Positions 21,167 to 32,640 of a stretch of DNA of 64,000 nt are shown piece by piece. How positions within the stretch are numbered: the stretch's first letter is position 1; each line of letters opens with the position of its first letter. Source of the DNA: Limnanthes douglasii subsp. nivea (lineage: Eukaryota > Streptophyta > Magnoliopsida > Brassicales > Limnanthaceae); assembly GCA_036936605.1 (NCBI GenBank), contig JAUPFV010000005.1, forward strand, positions 49,682,742-49,746,741, in the 5' to 3' direction. A program made the position numbers and the translations under genes. Under the pieces are notes generated by a model. That model saw only the letters and a list, made by a program, of their open reading frames with translations, was not told the DNA's origin and searched no databases.

Positions 21167-22190
21167 TCAATTGCCTCCTGACTCTTTCCCTTCAACATCA
21201 TCTTCTTTGGAGCTCCCATATTCGGAGCCTTCATCTTAACTTTCATGAACATTTTCATTGTCGGTATCCAGTTGAATACCTAGTTGATCTGCTAAGGTCA
21301 TATTGTTAGGCCATAATTCCTATGGGACCAACTCCCACGAAGATCTGAGGTTCGGGTTTGGAAATATTTTGAGAAAAGACTAAGACCATATCGAACTTGA
21401 TGGAATCATCTCACTTATATAAGGACTATAAGGTTTATCAGCATACTCATCCACTACAACTTTCTTATCTTTCACAACATGAGTCCTAAATACGGTTAGC
21501 TCCCCCTAGAGCTTTTTAGTAAGAGCATCATGGTCATTTAAGGCTTTCGACAAAAACTCTATAGAATTCTTATTGTTTGTTGTCTGATTATTATATTTAT
21601 GGATTTCTTCTGATTTAGATGACTACAAGACACCAATTTCAAATGTATGAGAAAAAATTTAGTTGTTTAAGCTCTTCGTTAGCACACACAGCTTGGTTTA
21701 TCAAACAATCAAAACACTCTTTTTGCTCTTCGATTGCCTTCTTATGAAACTCAGACTCGTCCTTGAGCAAGGTGATGGTTTCTTTGTGTGCTCTAACTGA
21801 AAGGGAAAATCTTCACGACTATTTGAGTTAGAAAATTATCGTTCAAAGCCCTCCAAATCGATAGTGATAAATTTTTGTTCGAAACCTTCTATCTCAATCA
21901 TCTCCCAACTACCCCTCGGGTTTTGATTAGCACCAACTTGTTCTTTTGTCGACTAAATGAGGGATAAAAGTGATTTAGTTACTACCGAAAGTACAACTTG
22001 AGGTTTCACATGATTTCAGAGTTAATATGTGTTATCTTCTTATTTTTCTTCCTCCTCTTGTTTCTATGCTTGTCCTCCTTGTGGGTTTTAGTGGTACTTG
22101 GTTTTTTATTCATTTTCGAATATGGAGGTTCATTGATCATCTTACTAACTTCAACGTTATCTTCGGCGTTAATAGGCACCAGATCTTAAG
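21167..22190 (-). pseudogene. Antisense extra ORF of element B (basic block, coiled coil, acidic tail)
   Basis: Runs opposite to integrase. From its N-terminal side: VPINAEDNVEVSKMINEPP, then a Lys/Arg-rich block (about 22030-22115, KRRKKNKK at its end) resembling a nuclear-localisation signal. A polar helical stretch near 21690-21800 (RAHKETITLLKDESEFHKKA, then EEQKECF) looks like a coiled coil. The tail is acidic (DNENVHES, stop, DEGSEYGSSKEDDVEG) and ends at a stop at 21167. Stops and frameshifts divide it. Elements A and C carry the same kind of ORF in the same antisense position. The upstream domain seen in A and C is missing or unreadable here. Function unknown. Confidence 0.65.
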
Positions 22191-22613
22191 ACTAATTTAT
22201 TTTCATAATATTCATGGTATTTATAAAGTCTATCTCTCTAAAAGTTATTGTAAGAGGAAATATTTATAGAGAACTATATAATAGCCCAAGAACCCCTTTC
22301 TCATAAGCTTAAAAAGTATAACCCTTGGGAAGTTAAATAATCTTTAACGACTATTATTAGTAGAGAAGTGGAACCGTCTCCAACCGTGATCACGCTTCAC
22401 CACTTAAAGAAGAAATAATGGGTCTAGCATATCCATGATACGTGTACAAGAATATATGTGACTTTCCATCTCGGAAGAATATATGTGAGAATATCTGAAC
22501 CAATCCACTTCAAAATTATATCTCAAATATGTGTTAAGTAGTTACAGTAAAATTCGTAGGGGTTTAAAGCCAAAATCCCAAAGATTCATGCATTAGTCCT
22601 CCTAAATTATCTT

Positions 22614-22630
22614 GACGGGGACTAAGGGAA
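22614..22630 (+). other. Polypurine tract candidate, element B
   Basis: GACGGGGACTAAGGGAA lies just before the LTR-like block that starts TGATAATG. The tracts of A and C have similar wording (TTGAG, then a G-rich and CTAA-containing stretch). Such a tract primes plus-strand DNA synthesis. Confidence 0.65.
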
Positions 22631-22635
22631 TTAAT

Positions 22636-23042
22636 TGATAATGACTAAATTATATGAAAGTCAATTTGGATAAATGAACTATTTTTCTAAAACCTATTTT
22701 ATGTATATTGATGTAATAAAGTTTAATAACTACATGTATTAAACATAATAATAGGGTTTTAGGTATAAATGGGTTTGGGTTACCAAATGGGTCCATGAAC
22801 CATATAAGCACATTAAGTTTATTTTCCTATAAATAGGCATTTGAAATATTTATTAAGCTCTAGAGATTTTACTTTCAACCTAACATGTGAGAGCATCTTT
22901 CTCTAAATATTTTCCTAAGCAGTTTGGTTCTCTCTCTACAACCTACCTAAAAAATTAATTACTTTTTATTATTATTATGTAAACACCCTCCCAATTTTTT
23001 TGACATGATCATTATCAATGAATGTAAGATAATCTCTCAACA
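22636..23042 (+). repeat. 3' LTR candidate of element B
   Basis: Starts TGAT after a purine tract, contains CCTATAAATAGGC (TATA-like, about 22828) and CT-rich leader-like sequence, and ends ...CTCTCAACA. TG...CA ends and position fit an LTR. There is no partner LTR in the window, so the right end is a guess. Confidence 0.5.
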
Positions 23043-24329
23043 CCTATATCCCGTCCGGGTACTTGTTCAAGTCTTGGAACAACTCTAGATTTTGATAAAG
23101 AGATTAAAGTTGGAATAATATTCATAAAGATAAAACTGGTTATTACCAAAGTATGGTACATGCAGTCTGAAATCCTCACGTTGCCCCAAACCGGAGGAGG
23201 AAAAAGGGTTAGATTAACTCTGCTGGTGATTCGTTAAAAAGTTAAGGAACATGCGGCATAGCAGGGTGCTAAGGTTTGGCCTGAGGTTCAGGAATATTTT
23301 GTTGGAAAATTTTAGATTCTCTCTAGGGTGCAATTGCTTGAACCAGTTTGATTTTTTTCTTGAGAGTAGAGGTCCAACATGAACCCTTAGCTCAATGAGC
23401 ACGTCAAAGTTTGACATGATCCTGCTTCAGCGATGATTTTTTTTTCTCGGGAAGCAGATAACTCATCAAGATCCATGGGTTAGTTTTCACTAGTCGTTAG
23501 AGATCGGTAATCAAAACGAGCTCGATGCTCTCTACGAAGAGAGTTATAACTTATGTCGGGGTGGAAATATTTAAAAGTCTCTGAAATTCTATTATTATTG
23601 TTGGTAGTCTCAAATTTTACCACGACCCATCTCACTTCGGACCTCGGAGGTGAAGGTGTAGAGGCCGATTTGTCATTTATTTATGAAAGCTCATTGAAAC
23701 CTTTTTCAAATGTACTCTTCGATTTGAGTCTGAAGCACAACCGGATCATGACACCCAAAGCTTTTATGAGTGCATCCCCTTTCAGATACTATTGAAGGTT
23801 CAACCACGTTATGAGTGTTCATTCTTGCAAAATACAAAGATAGGCTTGTAACTACTAGCACATGGTATTGGAAAAAAACTTACGGATGATAGTCTATTTC
23901 CACTATGGTGCCATTGATGAGGTATACATGTGTTCAAATCATATCATCGAAAAATATAAAAAAAATATAAAAATAAAAAAGTTAAAAAGAGTGGAAGAAA
24001 TTAATATTAAACCATAAAAATAGAATAATAATTGTTCAGCTCTTCAAAAAATATAACAGTTTATATCTATAATGACCATTGTAGGTTTTGTAGACCATTT
24101 AACTCAAAATTAGAGGAAACTTCTATTCAACATATTTTAGATAGTTAATGAATGATTTAAATAATAAATTTTATTGACATGCCTTCTATAATCAATGAAC
24201 TTATCCAAATCTTAATAACAACCTGGTTTAGATAAACTATTGCCTTGTTTTTATAAGTGGTTCCAAAAAGAGAAAAAAAAATTAGTCTTTCACTTTTTTA
24301 TCCCTTTGACCAAACTTTTTCCCGTTATT
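23043..24329. other. Unclassified stretch between elements B and A
   Basis: Locally less AT-rich at 23150-23800, where both strands have open frames of 60-80 codons. On the reverse strand MDLDELSASREKKIIAEAG (about 23410-23475) and PQHPAMPHVP-like Pro-rich sequence suggest a decayed gag or leader of another retrotransposon, but the family is not recognisable. The rest, 23800-24329, is AT-rich without signal. Confidence 0.35.
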
Positions 24330-24458
24330 CGCTGCCAATTTGAACGAGCTACATTGGCAGCGTAACTTTCTTACACTGGCAGTGTTACACTGCTGTCAGC
24401 GTACATCGCTGGTAATGTAAGGCAATTGTGATGTCGGCATAAGTCGTCCATGATAAGG
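24330..24458. repeat. GC-richer repeat, left part split by element A
   Basis: Begins with a perfect 10-base hairpin (CGCTGCCAAT at 24330-24339, ATTGGCAGCG at 24353-24362). It then repeats words such as CTACATTGGCAGCG, ACACTGGCAGTG and GCGTACATCGCTGG. The second half (GCGTACATC... TGATGTCGGCATAAGTCGTCC) aligns with 32558-32635 on the other side of element A. Confidence 0.65.
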
Positions 24459-24844
24459 TGTAAATTGGTTTGGCGGTTATTTAGGTAATTTTCTATGTAA
24501 TATATTAAATTTAAGGTACAAGCTAGAGAGATAATTAAGCTGTTGTACTTAATTTTTAGAGAGATAAAGTCTCAACCCTCTTTAATGCTTTTTCTCAAAG
24601 CCTGTATAGGTTAATTTTGGGTTAATAGTTCAGTTGGGTCGGATCATGGATATGGCTCAAACCCATCGATCAAATTAGCCCATTAACAATTATTAATTAT
24701 ACATTTTCTAATTAATAAAGATATAGCAGCTCAGCCAAAAGGTAAAAGAGAAGTGTAAGCATAGCTCTTAGGTCTAAATTGTCACCTCAAAAAAATCCGA
24801 CCCTACCGCTCTGTACCACACCCAAACATTTCTGATCCCCATCA
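24459..24844 (-). repeat. 3' LTR of element A
   Basis: Read on the reverse strand it starts TGATGGGGATCAGAAATG and ends AAACCAATTTACA. Long stretches match 32184-32547 on the same strand, for example AGAGAGATAAAGTC(T/C)CAACC, CATGGATATGG, CAAATTAGCCCATTAAC and TTATACATTTTCTA. Confidence 0.9.
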
Positions 24845-24845
24845 A

Positions 24846-24863
24846 CTAGCCCCTTTAGCCCTC
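24846..24863 (-). other. Polypurine tract, element A
   Basis: On the reverse strand GAGGGCTAAAGGGGCTAG stands directly before the 3' LTR start TGATGGGG. It matches the tract of element C (GAGAAGACTAAGAGGG) in position and layout. Confidence 0.8.
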
Positions 24864-25539
24864 AAATATATTTTTGGAGAGCTAACTGATGTATATATCT
24901 AAATTGTACTCGTTTATTCTTTCAAACCTGATTTGTCAGCATTTTATAAACCTGGTAGCGAAATTTATACAAACCAAATCTGATGGCGTAATTCAAAGAG
25001 GTTTACCATCCAACAATTAGTTCTTAACCAATTAATTTTTCATGACATGTGTCACTTCTATATTGGAGCCACGAATTTGTTCTATCCTAGGTGAAGCTAA
25101 CTAATCAAATGGGAGATGTTTTCACTTCTCTAGAGTATCCTAGCTATCATTAGCGTTTCAATTCCCTAGTTGGGTACTCAAGAGCTTTTCATAGTTTCTA
25201 TATAAACTTCTCTTCTATTTTTATACTTTAGGTATTTTTAGAGAGAGAAACTTTACACTCTAGACAGATAAACGGTTCTTCACAATTGATATTCAATTTA
25301 CCACCACCGAACGTTTCTCTTCCTTCACCCCTTCAACCACCGTAAATTTGGTTTCCGGTGTCATTTTGGTATTTGCATGTTCATCGGTAAAAATGCATTA
25401 AGTGAAGATGGTTGGTTAAACTTATCTACTAGAAGAAGAAAATAAAAATGCAAGGCCCGCTGCTGGGTTACCTGCCTCTCTAGGTACTGTTGTTATAACC
25501 TAGTCTATTGATTGTAAAGGAGTCTATCATTATAATAGA

Positions 25540-27330
25540 TGTAACATTTCCTCGGAACCTTCCTCGACTGCTCAATCGTTCACCTCACCAAGTCATTCGC
25601 CTAAATCATTCAAATCATCTCAATATCAATGGGCCATTAACCGTCGAATTCCCTCCACTTTTAAAACCATAGGTTTGGACTCCGAAGAGAACACCTCATA
25701 CAGAATAATCAAAAACCAAAGCTAGACCCTATGGGGAAAAATCCATCATTGCAACAAACAACTTCTAGTAACTCCCCCCCCCCCCCACATAAAATCTAAA
25801 CGAGGAAGAAAATCCTACAACACTGCCAGTTTATGCCTCTCAACCTGAAGAATATAATGTTGGTACTGAGCCTTTGGGATCTAGTCCCGTAGTTTTGAAG
25901 ATAATATGGAAGATATTAGTAAAGACTCCCATTTTAGATATTTGGTCAGAACGGGGAGACTTCGAGGCTAGCGAAGAAGAAAACTCTGAAGGGAAATCAA
26001 AGTGGTGATAGCATGGGAAAAGGTAGAGCCCTAACAACCGAAACTGAAACTCTTCTTCCTTCTTTAGTCGGACGCGTCGGGCCCAACTTTACAATGGTTA
26101 GTGTCAAATACCTCTTAGGTCTTGATAAAATTCCCTATGTTTACTTTCATGAATCTGAGTTAGAGGTTATTCGAGCTAAGTGGGGGTTCCTCAAAACAAT
26201 TAAGGTAATGCTGCCCAAACCCAGAGAGACTCTGATGAACTATGGTTCAAGGGAGTTGGTGTTTTATATCGATGCTCAATTGGGGTCTTCGGGTTCCCTT
26301 AGAACCTAAGATCGTAAGATATTTTAGTCTGGTAGGGTTGTATCCAAGCCAAGCTAGTCTGAATGCATGGTCCACACTAATGGAAAGCATCATAGCGTCA
26401 AGACTATCTAAGACTCTAATGCAAATGGAGCAGCTGGCTGCCGTAGCTGGGTTATCCCACAAATTCCAAATCCTCTTCCATTATTTTAACGTGGGGAACA
26501 ACTACAAGGTGGTGAATGATCTTCTTGAGGCATGTAAAATATGGAATACCAATTATTTTTCATTAGTGGTTGGTGGGAGAATGGTAAGAAAATCACCTCT
26601 TAGGTTAATCCAAGCCAGCGTACCAGATATTTGAAGAATACTGGTTGTCCCCCCGAAATTATTTTTGGCCTTCGATTTTTCTTATTAAATATTTTATTGT
26701 TTACCCATAACTTCTTTTTTAATCAACCATTTCAAAGCTCTATCTGCATCATTTGGCCAATGCGAAGGTCACTTTTAAAAGGCAAAACCAGTGTATAGAG
26801 GCAAAGTTGTCCAATAGCTTCCATTAGTACTGCACTCTTGCTAGGACTAGTCTCAAACGAAAGCTGAAATGGGAGCAGCTTAGCACTCTTCATTGACCCT
26901 CTGCCATTCTAAAGAGAACTAAAACCGTTGATGGCAAGTTCTATCACCTAACTAGGAACAGAAACCCCATCCATCAGAACAAAAAAGATAAGAAAAACAA
27001 TGAAAGCTTATCAAAGTTTGTTGCCGAAGTGGGAAACGAAAGGTATCTAGACGAGATTGATCAGCTTTGTTAGCTATTTTTCGCTCATATTGATGGAGGT
27101 AACATACCCTCGAAACTTTATTTGTCTAAGAAGAAGAAGATACATAAGAGAGGCAAGAAAAACAGTGATAAAAGAGACAAGAAGAGGAAGAAAACCTCGA
27201 CTGGTTCAGAGATAGTCCTCCGTTCAAAAATTACTCCTCCAACAATCCATATTTTTGAACCTCCACCAGCCACATTATCTGATCCTCCTTCTCTATTACT
27301 TCTTTCCTTTGAAAGGCACGTGTTTGGAGA
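25540..27330 (+). pseudogene. Antisense extra ORF of element A ('gypsy-type transposase' family)
   Basis: Lies between pol and the 3' LTR in the opposite orientation to pol. A Ser/Pro-rich N-terminal part (25540-25700; SPSHSPKSFKSSQYQW) precedes a domain at about 26090-26630: KYLLGLDKIPYVYFHESELE, VFYIDAQLG, a frameshift near 26285, then VPLEPKIVRYFSLVGLYPSQ, LNAWSTLMESIIASRL and YFNVGNNYKVVNDLLEAC. This layout recalls Pfam PF04195 (putative gypsy-type transposon domain). After several stops a Lys/Arg-rich block follows at 27122-27200 (SKKKKIHKRGKKNSDKRDKK) and TSTGS. The coiled coil and acidic tail seen in B are absent. The last open stretch after about 27330 reads the complement of the pol 3' untranslated region and is not counted. 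Function unknown. Confidence 0.75.
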
Positions 27331-27471
27331 TGCCAGTCGAGTAGAAGGCACATTATCTGATTATTATTCGGACACCTCACTAAAACCTCCTCGAGCCACC
27401 AGGGTGGGAAATAATATGCCCCCAAATATTTACATTGAATAAAACTAAGGTAAATATTTACAAATACATAT

Positions 27472-30248
27472 TTATTCAAGATATAACCTTAAGTGTTCAA
27501 TATTATATGGGTGCCTCAAAGGATTGCCTTCTTGATCAGTTAATCGATACGTTCCATGTTTACTCTTTTCACGCACAATGTATGGTCCTTCCCAATTCGG
27601 CACCAATTTTCTGTATTTCCTGTCTTTGGTGTGTAAAAATAATTGTCTTAAAACCTTATCCCCCACTTCAAATTATCTTCTTCACACCTTAGATGACTAC
27701 CTACTCGTCATTAAACCTTGATAATATATCGTTATTAAATGAGCTTTAATATTTTTTTTTTATTTCCAATCAAGTCTAGCTGAGCTCTTACTGTAGTCTC
27801 ATTATCCTCTTCTAGGTAATTTTGAACCCTAAAAAAAGGAAGCATAAACTGTATTGGTGTTATTTCATCCATTATATAGACCAAGGTAAAAAAAATATTC
27901 TTGTGTAGCAGTTTGTGGAGTGGTTCGATAGGCCCACAACACTTCTTGTAAGTAATTTGGACATTTGCTTGCTGCCCCTTCTAGATTATTATTGAGACCC
28001 ATTAAAATAGTGTTATTTAGAACCTTTATCAGTCCATTAGATTGTGGATGAAAATGTAAAGAGAAACAATGGTGAATTCCTCTTGATGTAAAAAAAATTA
28101 CATGTCCCTCTTGTCAAATTGAGGGCCATTATCCATCGTAATATATTTAGGAATTCTGAATCTGCAACATATGTTGGAAATGATAAACTTCATTAGTGAT
28201 TTGGAAGTAGTTCCGGAGATGGGTACAACCTCTACCCATTGGGAAGTAAATCCGGAGATAGGTACAACCTTAATTGTTATTAGAGGAGCAAAGTAGATAT
28301 CATAATTCCACAGACCACTTGGTTATTCGACCGGATACATCCGGTTTTTGAAACACACTTTTAAGTGGAAAAAACGTTTGAACTATGATGGAGTGCACTT
28401 GAAAATAATACCTCATTTTTTTGCTGCTATTACCATGGAAAAACCCAACTTCTCTAACTTTAGGTATTTTTTCAGCATCCAACAAGCTCTTACTAATATA
28501 ATAAATCGGGTGAGGGTAAATGTCATCCTCACAGACTAATACTGCACTCACAACATAATGTGATACTGCCAGGTATACATAGAGTCTTTCTCCAATGAAC
28601 GGTTTGAACAGAGTTTTAGGTAAAGATAAATGACTCTTGATTTTAATGTATATTTTATCATAATTTTAGGACCAATTGAATTCCTTGGCATTTCTCAACA
28701 TTTGGACAAAATGTGCACGTTTATCTAATGACCTCGAGATGAACCTATTCAAATTTCTCAACCTTCCAGTTAACACATGAACTTATTTTATGGATTGGGG
28801 AGGGCCCATAGCCAACAATGCATTTATTTTCACTAAGTTTTCTTGAATTCCTTTCTCATTAATAGCGTACCCTAAGAACTTTCCAGATCGCACTCCAAAA
28901 GTGCACTTCTTATGATTTATCTTCAAATTGATGGCTTCTAAATTAAAGAGCTTTTATTTTAGGTCAAGTAGATGATCCTTTTCCCTTGGAATTTTTACCA
29001 GCTTGTCATTGATATAAACTTCTACATTTCTCCCAATCAGACTGGCAAATACTTTGTTGATCAAGCGCTGGTAGGTAGCCCCAACTTTCTTTAAACCGAA
29101 TGGTATTACATTGTAACAGTGCAGCCCCTTGTTGTGATAAACGTGGTATGATCTTGGTCCTTCAGATCCATTTGTATCTTATTGTAACTAGCAAAAGCAT
29201 TCATAAAAGATAAAAATTTATTTTCCAAGGTGAAATCCCCTAACTGATCTATCCGAGGAACAAGGAAAAGATCCTTGGGACATGTCCTATTAAGATTTAT
29301 GAAATCAATACACATCCGTCATTTACCATTTTTCTTTTTTACGAGATTCGGGTTTGTTGTCCATAATGGATATTGTGTTTCTCAGATATGCCCCATCTTT
29401 GTTAGTTTGTCTGCCTCATTTTTCAGATCACACAGATAACTTGTGACTAATGACGCTAGCTAGAATGTATGTCACATCTTAATTACACCAGGAGAACACA
29501 TGCAAAGTCTTAGTTAAGAAAGACAGTAACTTTTCTTTCAATTTGGATAGCAATTTAGGTCTAATTATTACACTCTTTCCATCCGCTAAGCTACGTACTT
29601 CAACCTTTTTGTATAAGGATTACTGCCATATGAGTCTCTCTTGGATCATTTATCTTGTTCGGATCCGAAGAAGACTCAAGTAATTGTTTTTTTAGTTTCC
29701 ACATTATCCATAAAATTTGGAGTAAAATCAGTGACATAACATTCTCTAGTCACTTTCTCGTTGCTTCAAACTATCTTTATTTGACCTTTAACTATGTATT
29801 TTAAACATTGATAAACCGTTGATGCAAACACATGCATCCTAGATAGCCAAGATCTTTAGAAGATGGTGTTAGAGGTTCTGACAATCCACCACCACAAACA
29901 AGACTTTTACCATTTTCTTAAATGGTCCTTCCCTAAGGATTGCCTCTCCTTCGAACGTCCCAATAACATTCGCAGAGTTGTTTGTAAACCCTACTATAGT
30001 TTTGTTCGATCAGAGAATAACAGATAATTTCCTCATTTTTTATAAGCGGACATAAATAAGATATTAGCAGAGGTACCAGTGTCGATCAAGATTCGTTGGA
30101 TTTCTCTTCCCTCAATAGATACCTCTATCACCACGACATCCTCTTGTGGCCCTGTAACATTCCATAAATCATCTTCGTCAAAAAGTATGAAAGGGGCATG
30201 GTTTTGGTATAGATGAGAAGACATATTTCTTTCTAATTGAGTGGTCAA
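27472..30248 (-). pseudogene. pol relic of element A (protease, RT, RNase H, integrase)
   Basis: Protease at 30033-30248 keeps its active-site sequence RILIDTGTSANIL (Asp near 30082). RT at 28970-29315: CIDFINLNRTCPKDLFLVPR, FMNAFASYNKIQM, then the catalytic box reads YIND (29004-29015) instead of YxDD, so an essential Asp is Asn. The downstream RT part and the first RNase H follow (SAVLVCEDDIYPHPIYYISK at about 28550, to 28300). Integrase is partial: IISNICCRFRIPKYITMDNG at about 28130-28190, MDEITPIQFMLPFF, and the C-terminus VPNWEGPYIVREKSKHGTYR with RHPYNIEHLRLYLE ending at 27472. A 39-base in-phase tandem duplication lies at 28203-28272. Stops and frameshifts are frequent and the second RNase H is missing. 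Confidence 0.88.
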
Positions 30249-30765
30249 GCTACGAAATACCTTTTCCTAAAATAGCTTGACGGTTTTTTCACCGTGTGTC
30301 TTCCGAATACAGTTAATTATTCAAAGAATTGACACAGCTTGGAAACCCTACCATTATTCTCAGTTATCATATTGATTCAACCTCAATCCAGATCGGGATC
30401 CAAATATTATAAATCCACATCAAATTGTTCAATAATTACCATTGTACTTTCCTGTTTAAGAGTTTTCGAGATTTACCTTTGGAAAACAGGTGAAGCTATA
30501 TGCGCCTCACTTGTGCTTAGCTGTGATTTGTTTCTCACTTGTCTATTTTACACTTGTGATTTAATAATAGTTGTTAAATTTCAATTTTCAATTAACGATT
30601 GTATCTCCTGTTTTAAAATGATACAATCATTAGTATCATGTCTTACGTCATTATGGTACTTGCATAATCGCGTGTTTCAATTTTCCTTCAGAGTCTCGAT
30701 ATGTGCAGGCCTTCGGTATTGCGCAAAATTCTTGGACTTCTTATAAATGATTGCAACATTTTCAA

Positions 30766-31990
30766 TCAACTCTCTGAAATAACTAGGTTTGACCTACTAA
30801 TTCCTCTTTGGCCTAGATTGCTTCCCTTGATTAGATTGGCTTGGTCTTGGCCGATGCGAACCTGTCTGGGGTCTCTTAAATTATTGCTAACTGTAGCTTG
30901 CGACTGGCTACTAGTTTGTGGAAGAATTGTTAAAAGGGCACCTCTATATTGATGCGGTTGTCTCCATCTTTCAGTTTCTACTACACCGATTTGCTTTCCT
31001 ACTTTATTTAACAAGCCACCCCAAGTCATTGCCGTATTACGGGTCACTGAATCAACCAACTCACCAGCTAACAAACCTTGTTCGAGAGCAGCTATAGCCA
31101 CCTGTTTGAAGCAGTCTACCAACCCATCTTTGGTGTTCATAAAACATTGAGAATAATCTTGTAATAATTCATTGGGGTGTTGCCAATAATGGATTGTTGT
31201 CTCTCTATTTCCTCTAAGTTATTTACTTCCCAGAAATTAACATCGGGATGTCATCCACAACATGTCAAAATTCTTGATCGATCCTTGCGGTAATCTTTTA
31301 TACCACTTCAAGGCGATTTCCTTGATAGTTTGAGAAAAAGCTCTACACAACAGTTTGTCGTCATCATCAAAACTCATCATGAAATTCCTTAATTTCTCAA
31401 GATGGTTATCAGGGTTTTGGCTCCCAGCATACTTCTCTATTTTTAAAAGTCAAAACGTTTAGGTAGATGTCCGGAGAGGATTTCCAAAGATAAAGTCGAC
31501 TGCCTCCAATTATGTCATTGAATAAATATGTGATCCTCATTAGAAGTAGCAAAAATACCACGTTTGGATTGAACTGCGAATTGATCACTTAACAAGCGAT
31601 CTATTCAATGGTCAGCTGACATTTTTATTTTTTCCTGATATTTTTTATATCTCCCTTTGCCTTTTTGACTCATCTTCTTTCCCAAACTCGTCTTTTTCAA
31701 ATGTTTTTAAATTGAAGTTTCCCTTTCTTTTTCTTGCAAGAATGATCACTGTTTGATGAAGATGAGGAGATTTCTAACTCTATCGTAGAGCTCTCAGTAG
31801 ATTCTGAAATGCTGGAATAGTGTTTAGCTTGGTGTTTTTTTTCGACTCTTGATGAGCTTTAGGAGACTGGTCATCATGGCCTTGCTTCGGATTATGCTAG
31901 GGATTATTATTTGGCTCGTCATATTTGGGATGCTCTGAAGGATGTTTTCTCCATAAATCCTTCTCCGCCTGTCTCTGGCTCTCAATGCTT
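30766..31990 (-). pseudogene. gag relic of element A
   Basis: Gag forms the retrotransposon's virus-like particle. The N-terminal part at 31700-31990 is charged (SESQRQAEKDLWRKHPSEHP, KLNTIPAFQN), and the latter pairs with TLNTILAFRN in element C. The capsid-like end is at 30766-31140: CFKQVAIAALEQGLLAGELV, DSVTRNTAMTWGGLLNKVGK, then a Gln/Arg-rich tail. Element C has the same blocks (RDLTDTVTRNKTKTLGGLLN). The middle, 31141-31700, contains short readable pieces split by stops. No zinc knuckle was seen. Bases 30249-30765 between gag and protease hold no clear domain. Confidence 0.78.
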
Positions 31991-32152
31991 CAATTTCAGC
32001 ACATGAGATGTGTGCATGTGCTCCTCTTTGACTTTAACCTCCTCATTTTCAAGGGGGATCTATTTGCATATCATGATTCATGCTCCAAATAACTTTGAAG
32101 GTAAACTTTGTATGTTAGGTTTTGGATATAACTATCCGGGTACCTTCCTTTA

Positions 32153-32172
32153 CGCTCCCACTTTGGTCGCCA
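32153..32172 (-). other. Primer-binding site candidate, element A
   Basis: On the reverse strand TGGCGACCAAAGTGGGAGCG lies 11 bases inside the 5' LTR. Element C has TGGCGACCATAGTGGGAGCG in the same place. The first eight bases fit the 3' end of a tRNA ending GGTCGCCA. I do not assign the tRNA. Confidence 0.75.
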
Positions 32173-32183
32173 ATCTAATCGGG

Positions 32184-32547
32184 TGCAAATCGGTTTATAG
32201 GTTATTTAGGTATTTATCTGGTTATTATATTAAATTTAAAGTAGAATTTAGAGAGATAAAGTCCCAACCCTCTTAAATGTTGTTTCTCGGAGCCTTTATA
32301 AGCTAATATGATTTTATTGGTCGATTGGGTCGGGTCATGGATATGGATTAAACTCATCTATCAAATTAGCCCATTAACTATTATTAGTTATACATTTTCT
32401 AGTAAGTAAAGATATAGCAAATACACAACTATCAATAGGTAAAATAGTAGTGTAAGCATAACATTTTTCTTAGGTCCAAATTGTATTCTCAAAGAAATCC
32501 AATCCTATTGGTTGTGTACCACACCTAAACATTTTAGATTCCCATCA
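32184..32547 (-). repeat. 5' LTR of element A
   Basis: Read on the reverse strand it starts TGATGGGAATCTAAAATG and ends AAACCGATTTGCA, giving TG...CA ends. It is the partner of 24459-24844. Confidence 0.9.
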
Positions 32548-32640
32548 GTCTACACCAGTAGCGTACATCCCTACCAGTGTACGACAGTTATGATGCTGGC
32601 GTAATTCATCTGCACCGGCAGCGCCAAGAACAGGTGCCAA
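32548..32640. repeat. GC-richer repeat, right part split by element A
   Basis: Words such as CTACACCAGTAGCGTACATC, TGATGCTGGCGTAATTCATC and CACCGGCAGCGCC align in order with 24395-24458, left of element A. This suggests that A inserted in a short tandem array of this sequence. It is a GC island in AT-rich surroundings. Confidence 0.65.

Larger units (their letters stand above)
19735..23042 (+). mobile_element. Ty3/gypsy Tat-like element B, 5'-truncated
   Basis: In order: integrase remnant (19735-20568, +), a 29-30 base minisatellite (20702-20905), an antisense extra ORF (21167-22190, -), a purine-rich tract (22614-22630) and an LTR-like block (22636-23042). This is the order of the 3' half of elements A and C. 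No gag, protease, RT or 5' LTR was found upstream. The sequence after the pol stop (CTGGTGGCTCGGAGAGGTCT, 20583-20602) has a counterpart after the pol stop of element A on the reverse strand. Confidence 0.8.
24459..32547 (-). mobile_element. Ty3/gypsy Tat-like element A with both LTRs (reverse strand)
   Basis: An 8.1-kb element read on the reverse strand: 5' LTR 32184-32547, primer site 32153-32172, gag, protease, RT, RNase H, integrase ending at 27472, then an extra ORF antisense to pol (25540-27330, +), polypurine tract 24846-24863 and 3' LTR 24459-24844. The two LTRs are clearly alike but much diverged, so the insertion is old. The second RNase H typical of the Tat group is not seen here and seems lost together with the N-terminal part of integrase. 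No 5-base target duplication is recognisable. Every reading frame is broken. Confidence 0.88.

Noticed and set aside
22636..23042. LTR of a Ty1/copia element
   Set aside because: Purine tract wording and position behind the antisense ORF fit the Tat-like element B better; a copia origin cannot be excluded without a partner LTR.
27330..27442. End of the open frame in the antisense ORF of element A
   Set aside because: Here the other strand carries the conserved sequence that follows pol (also seen after pol in element B), so the frame is read through untranslated sequence.
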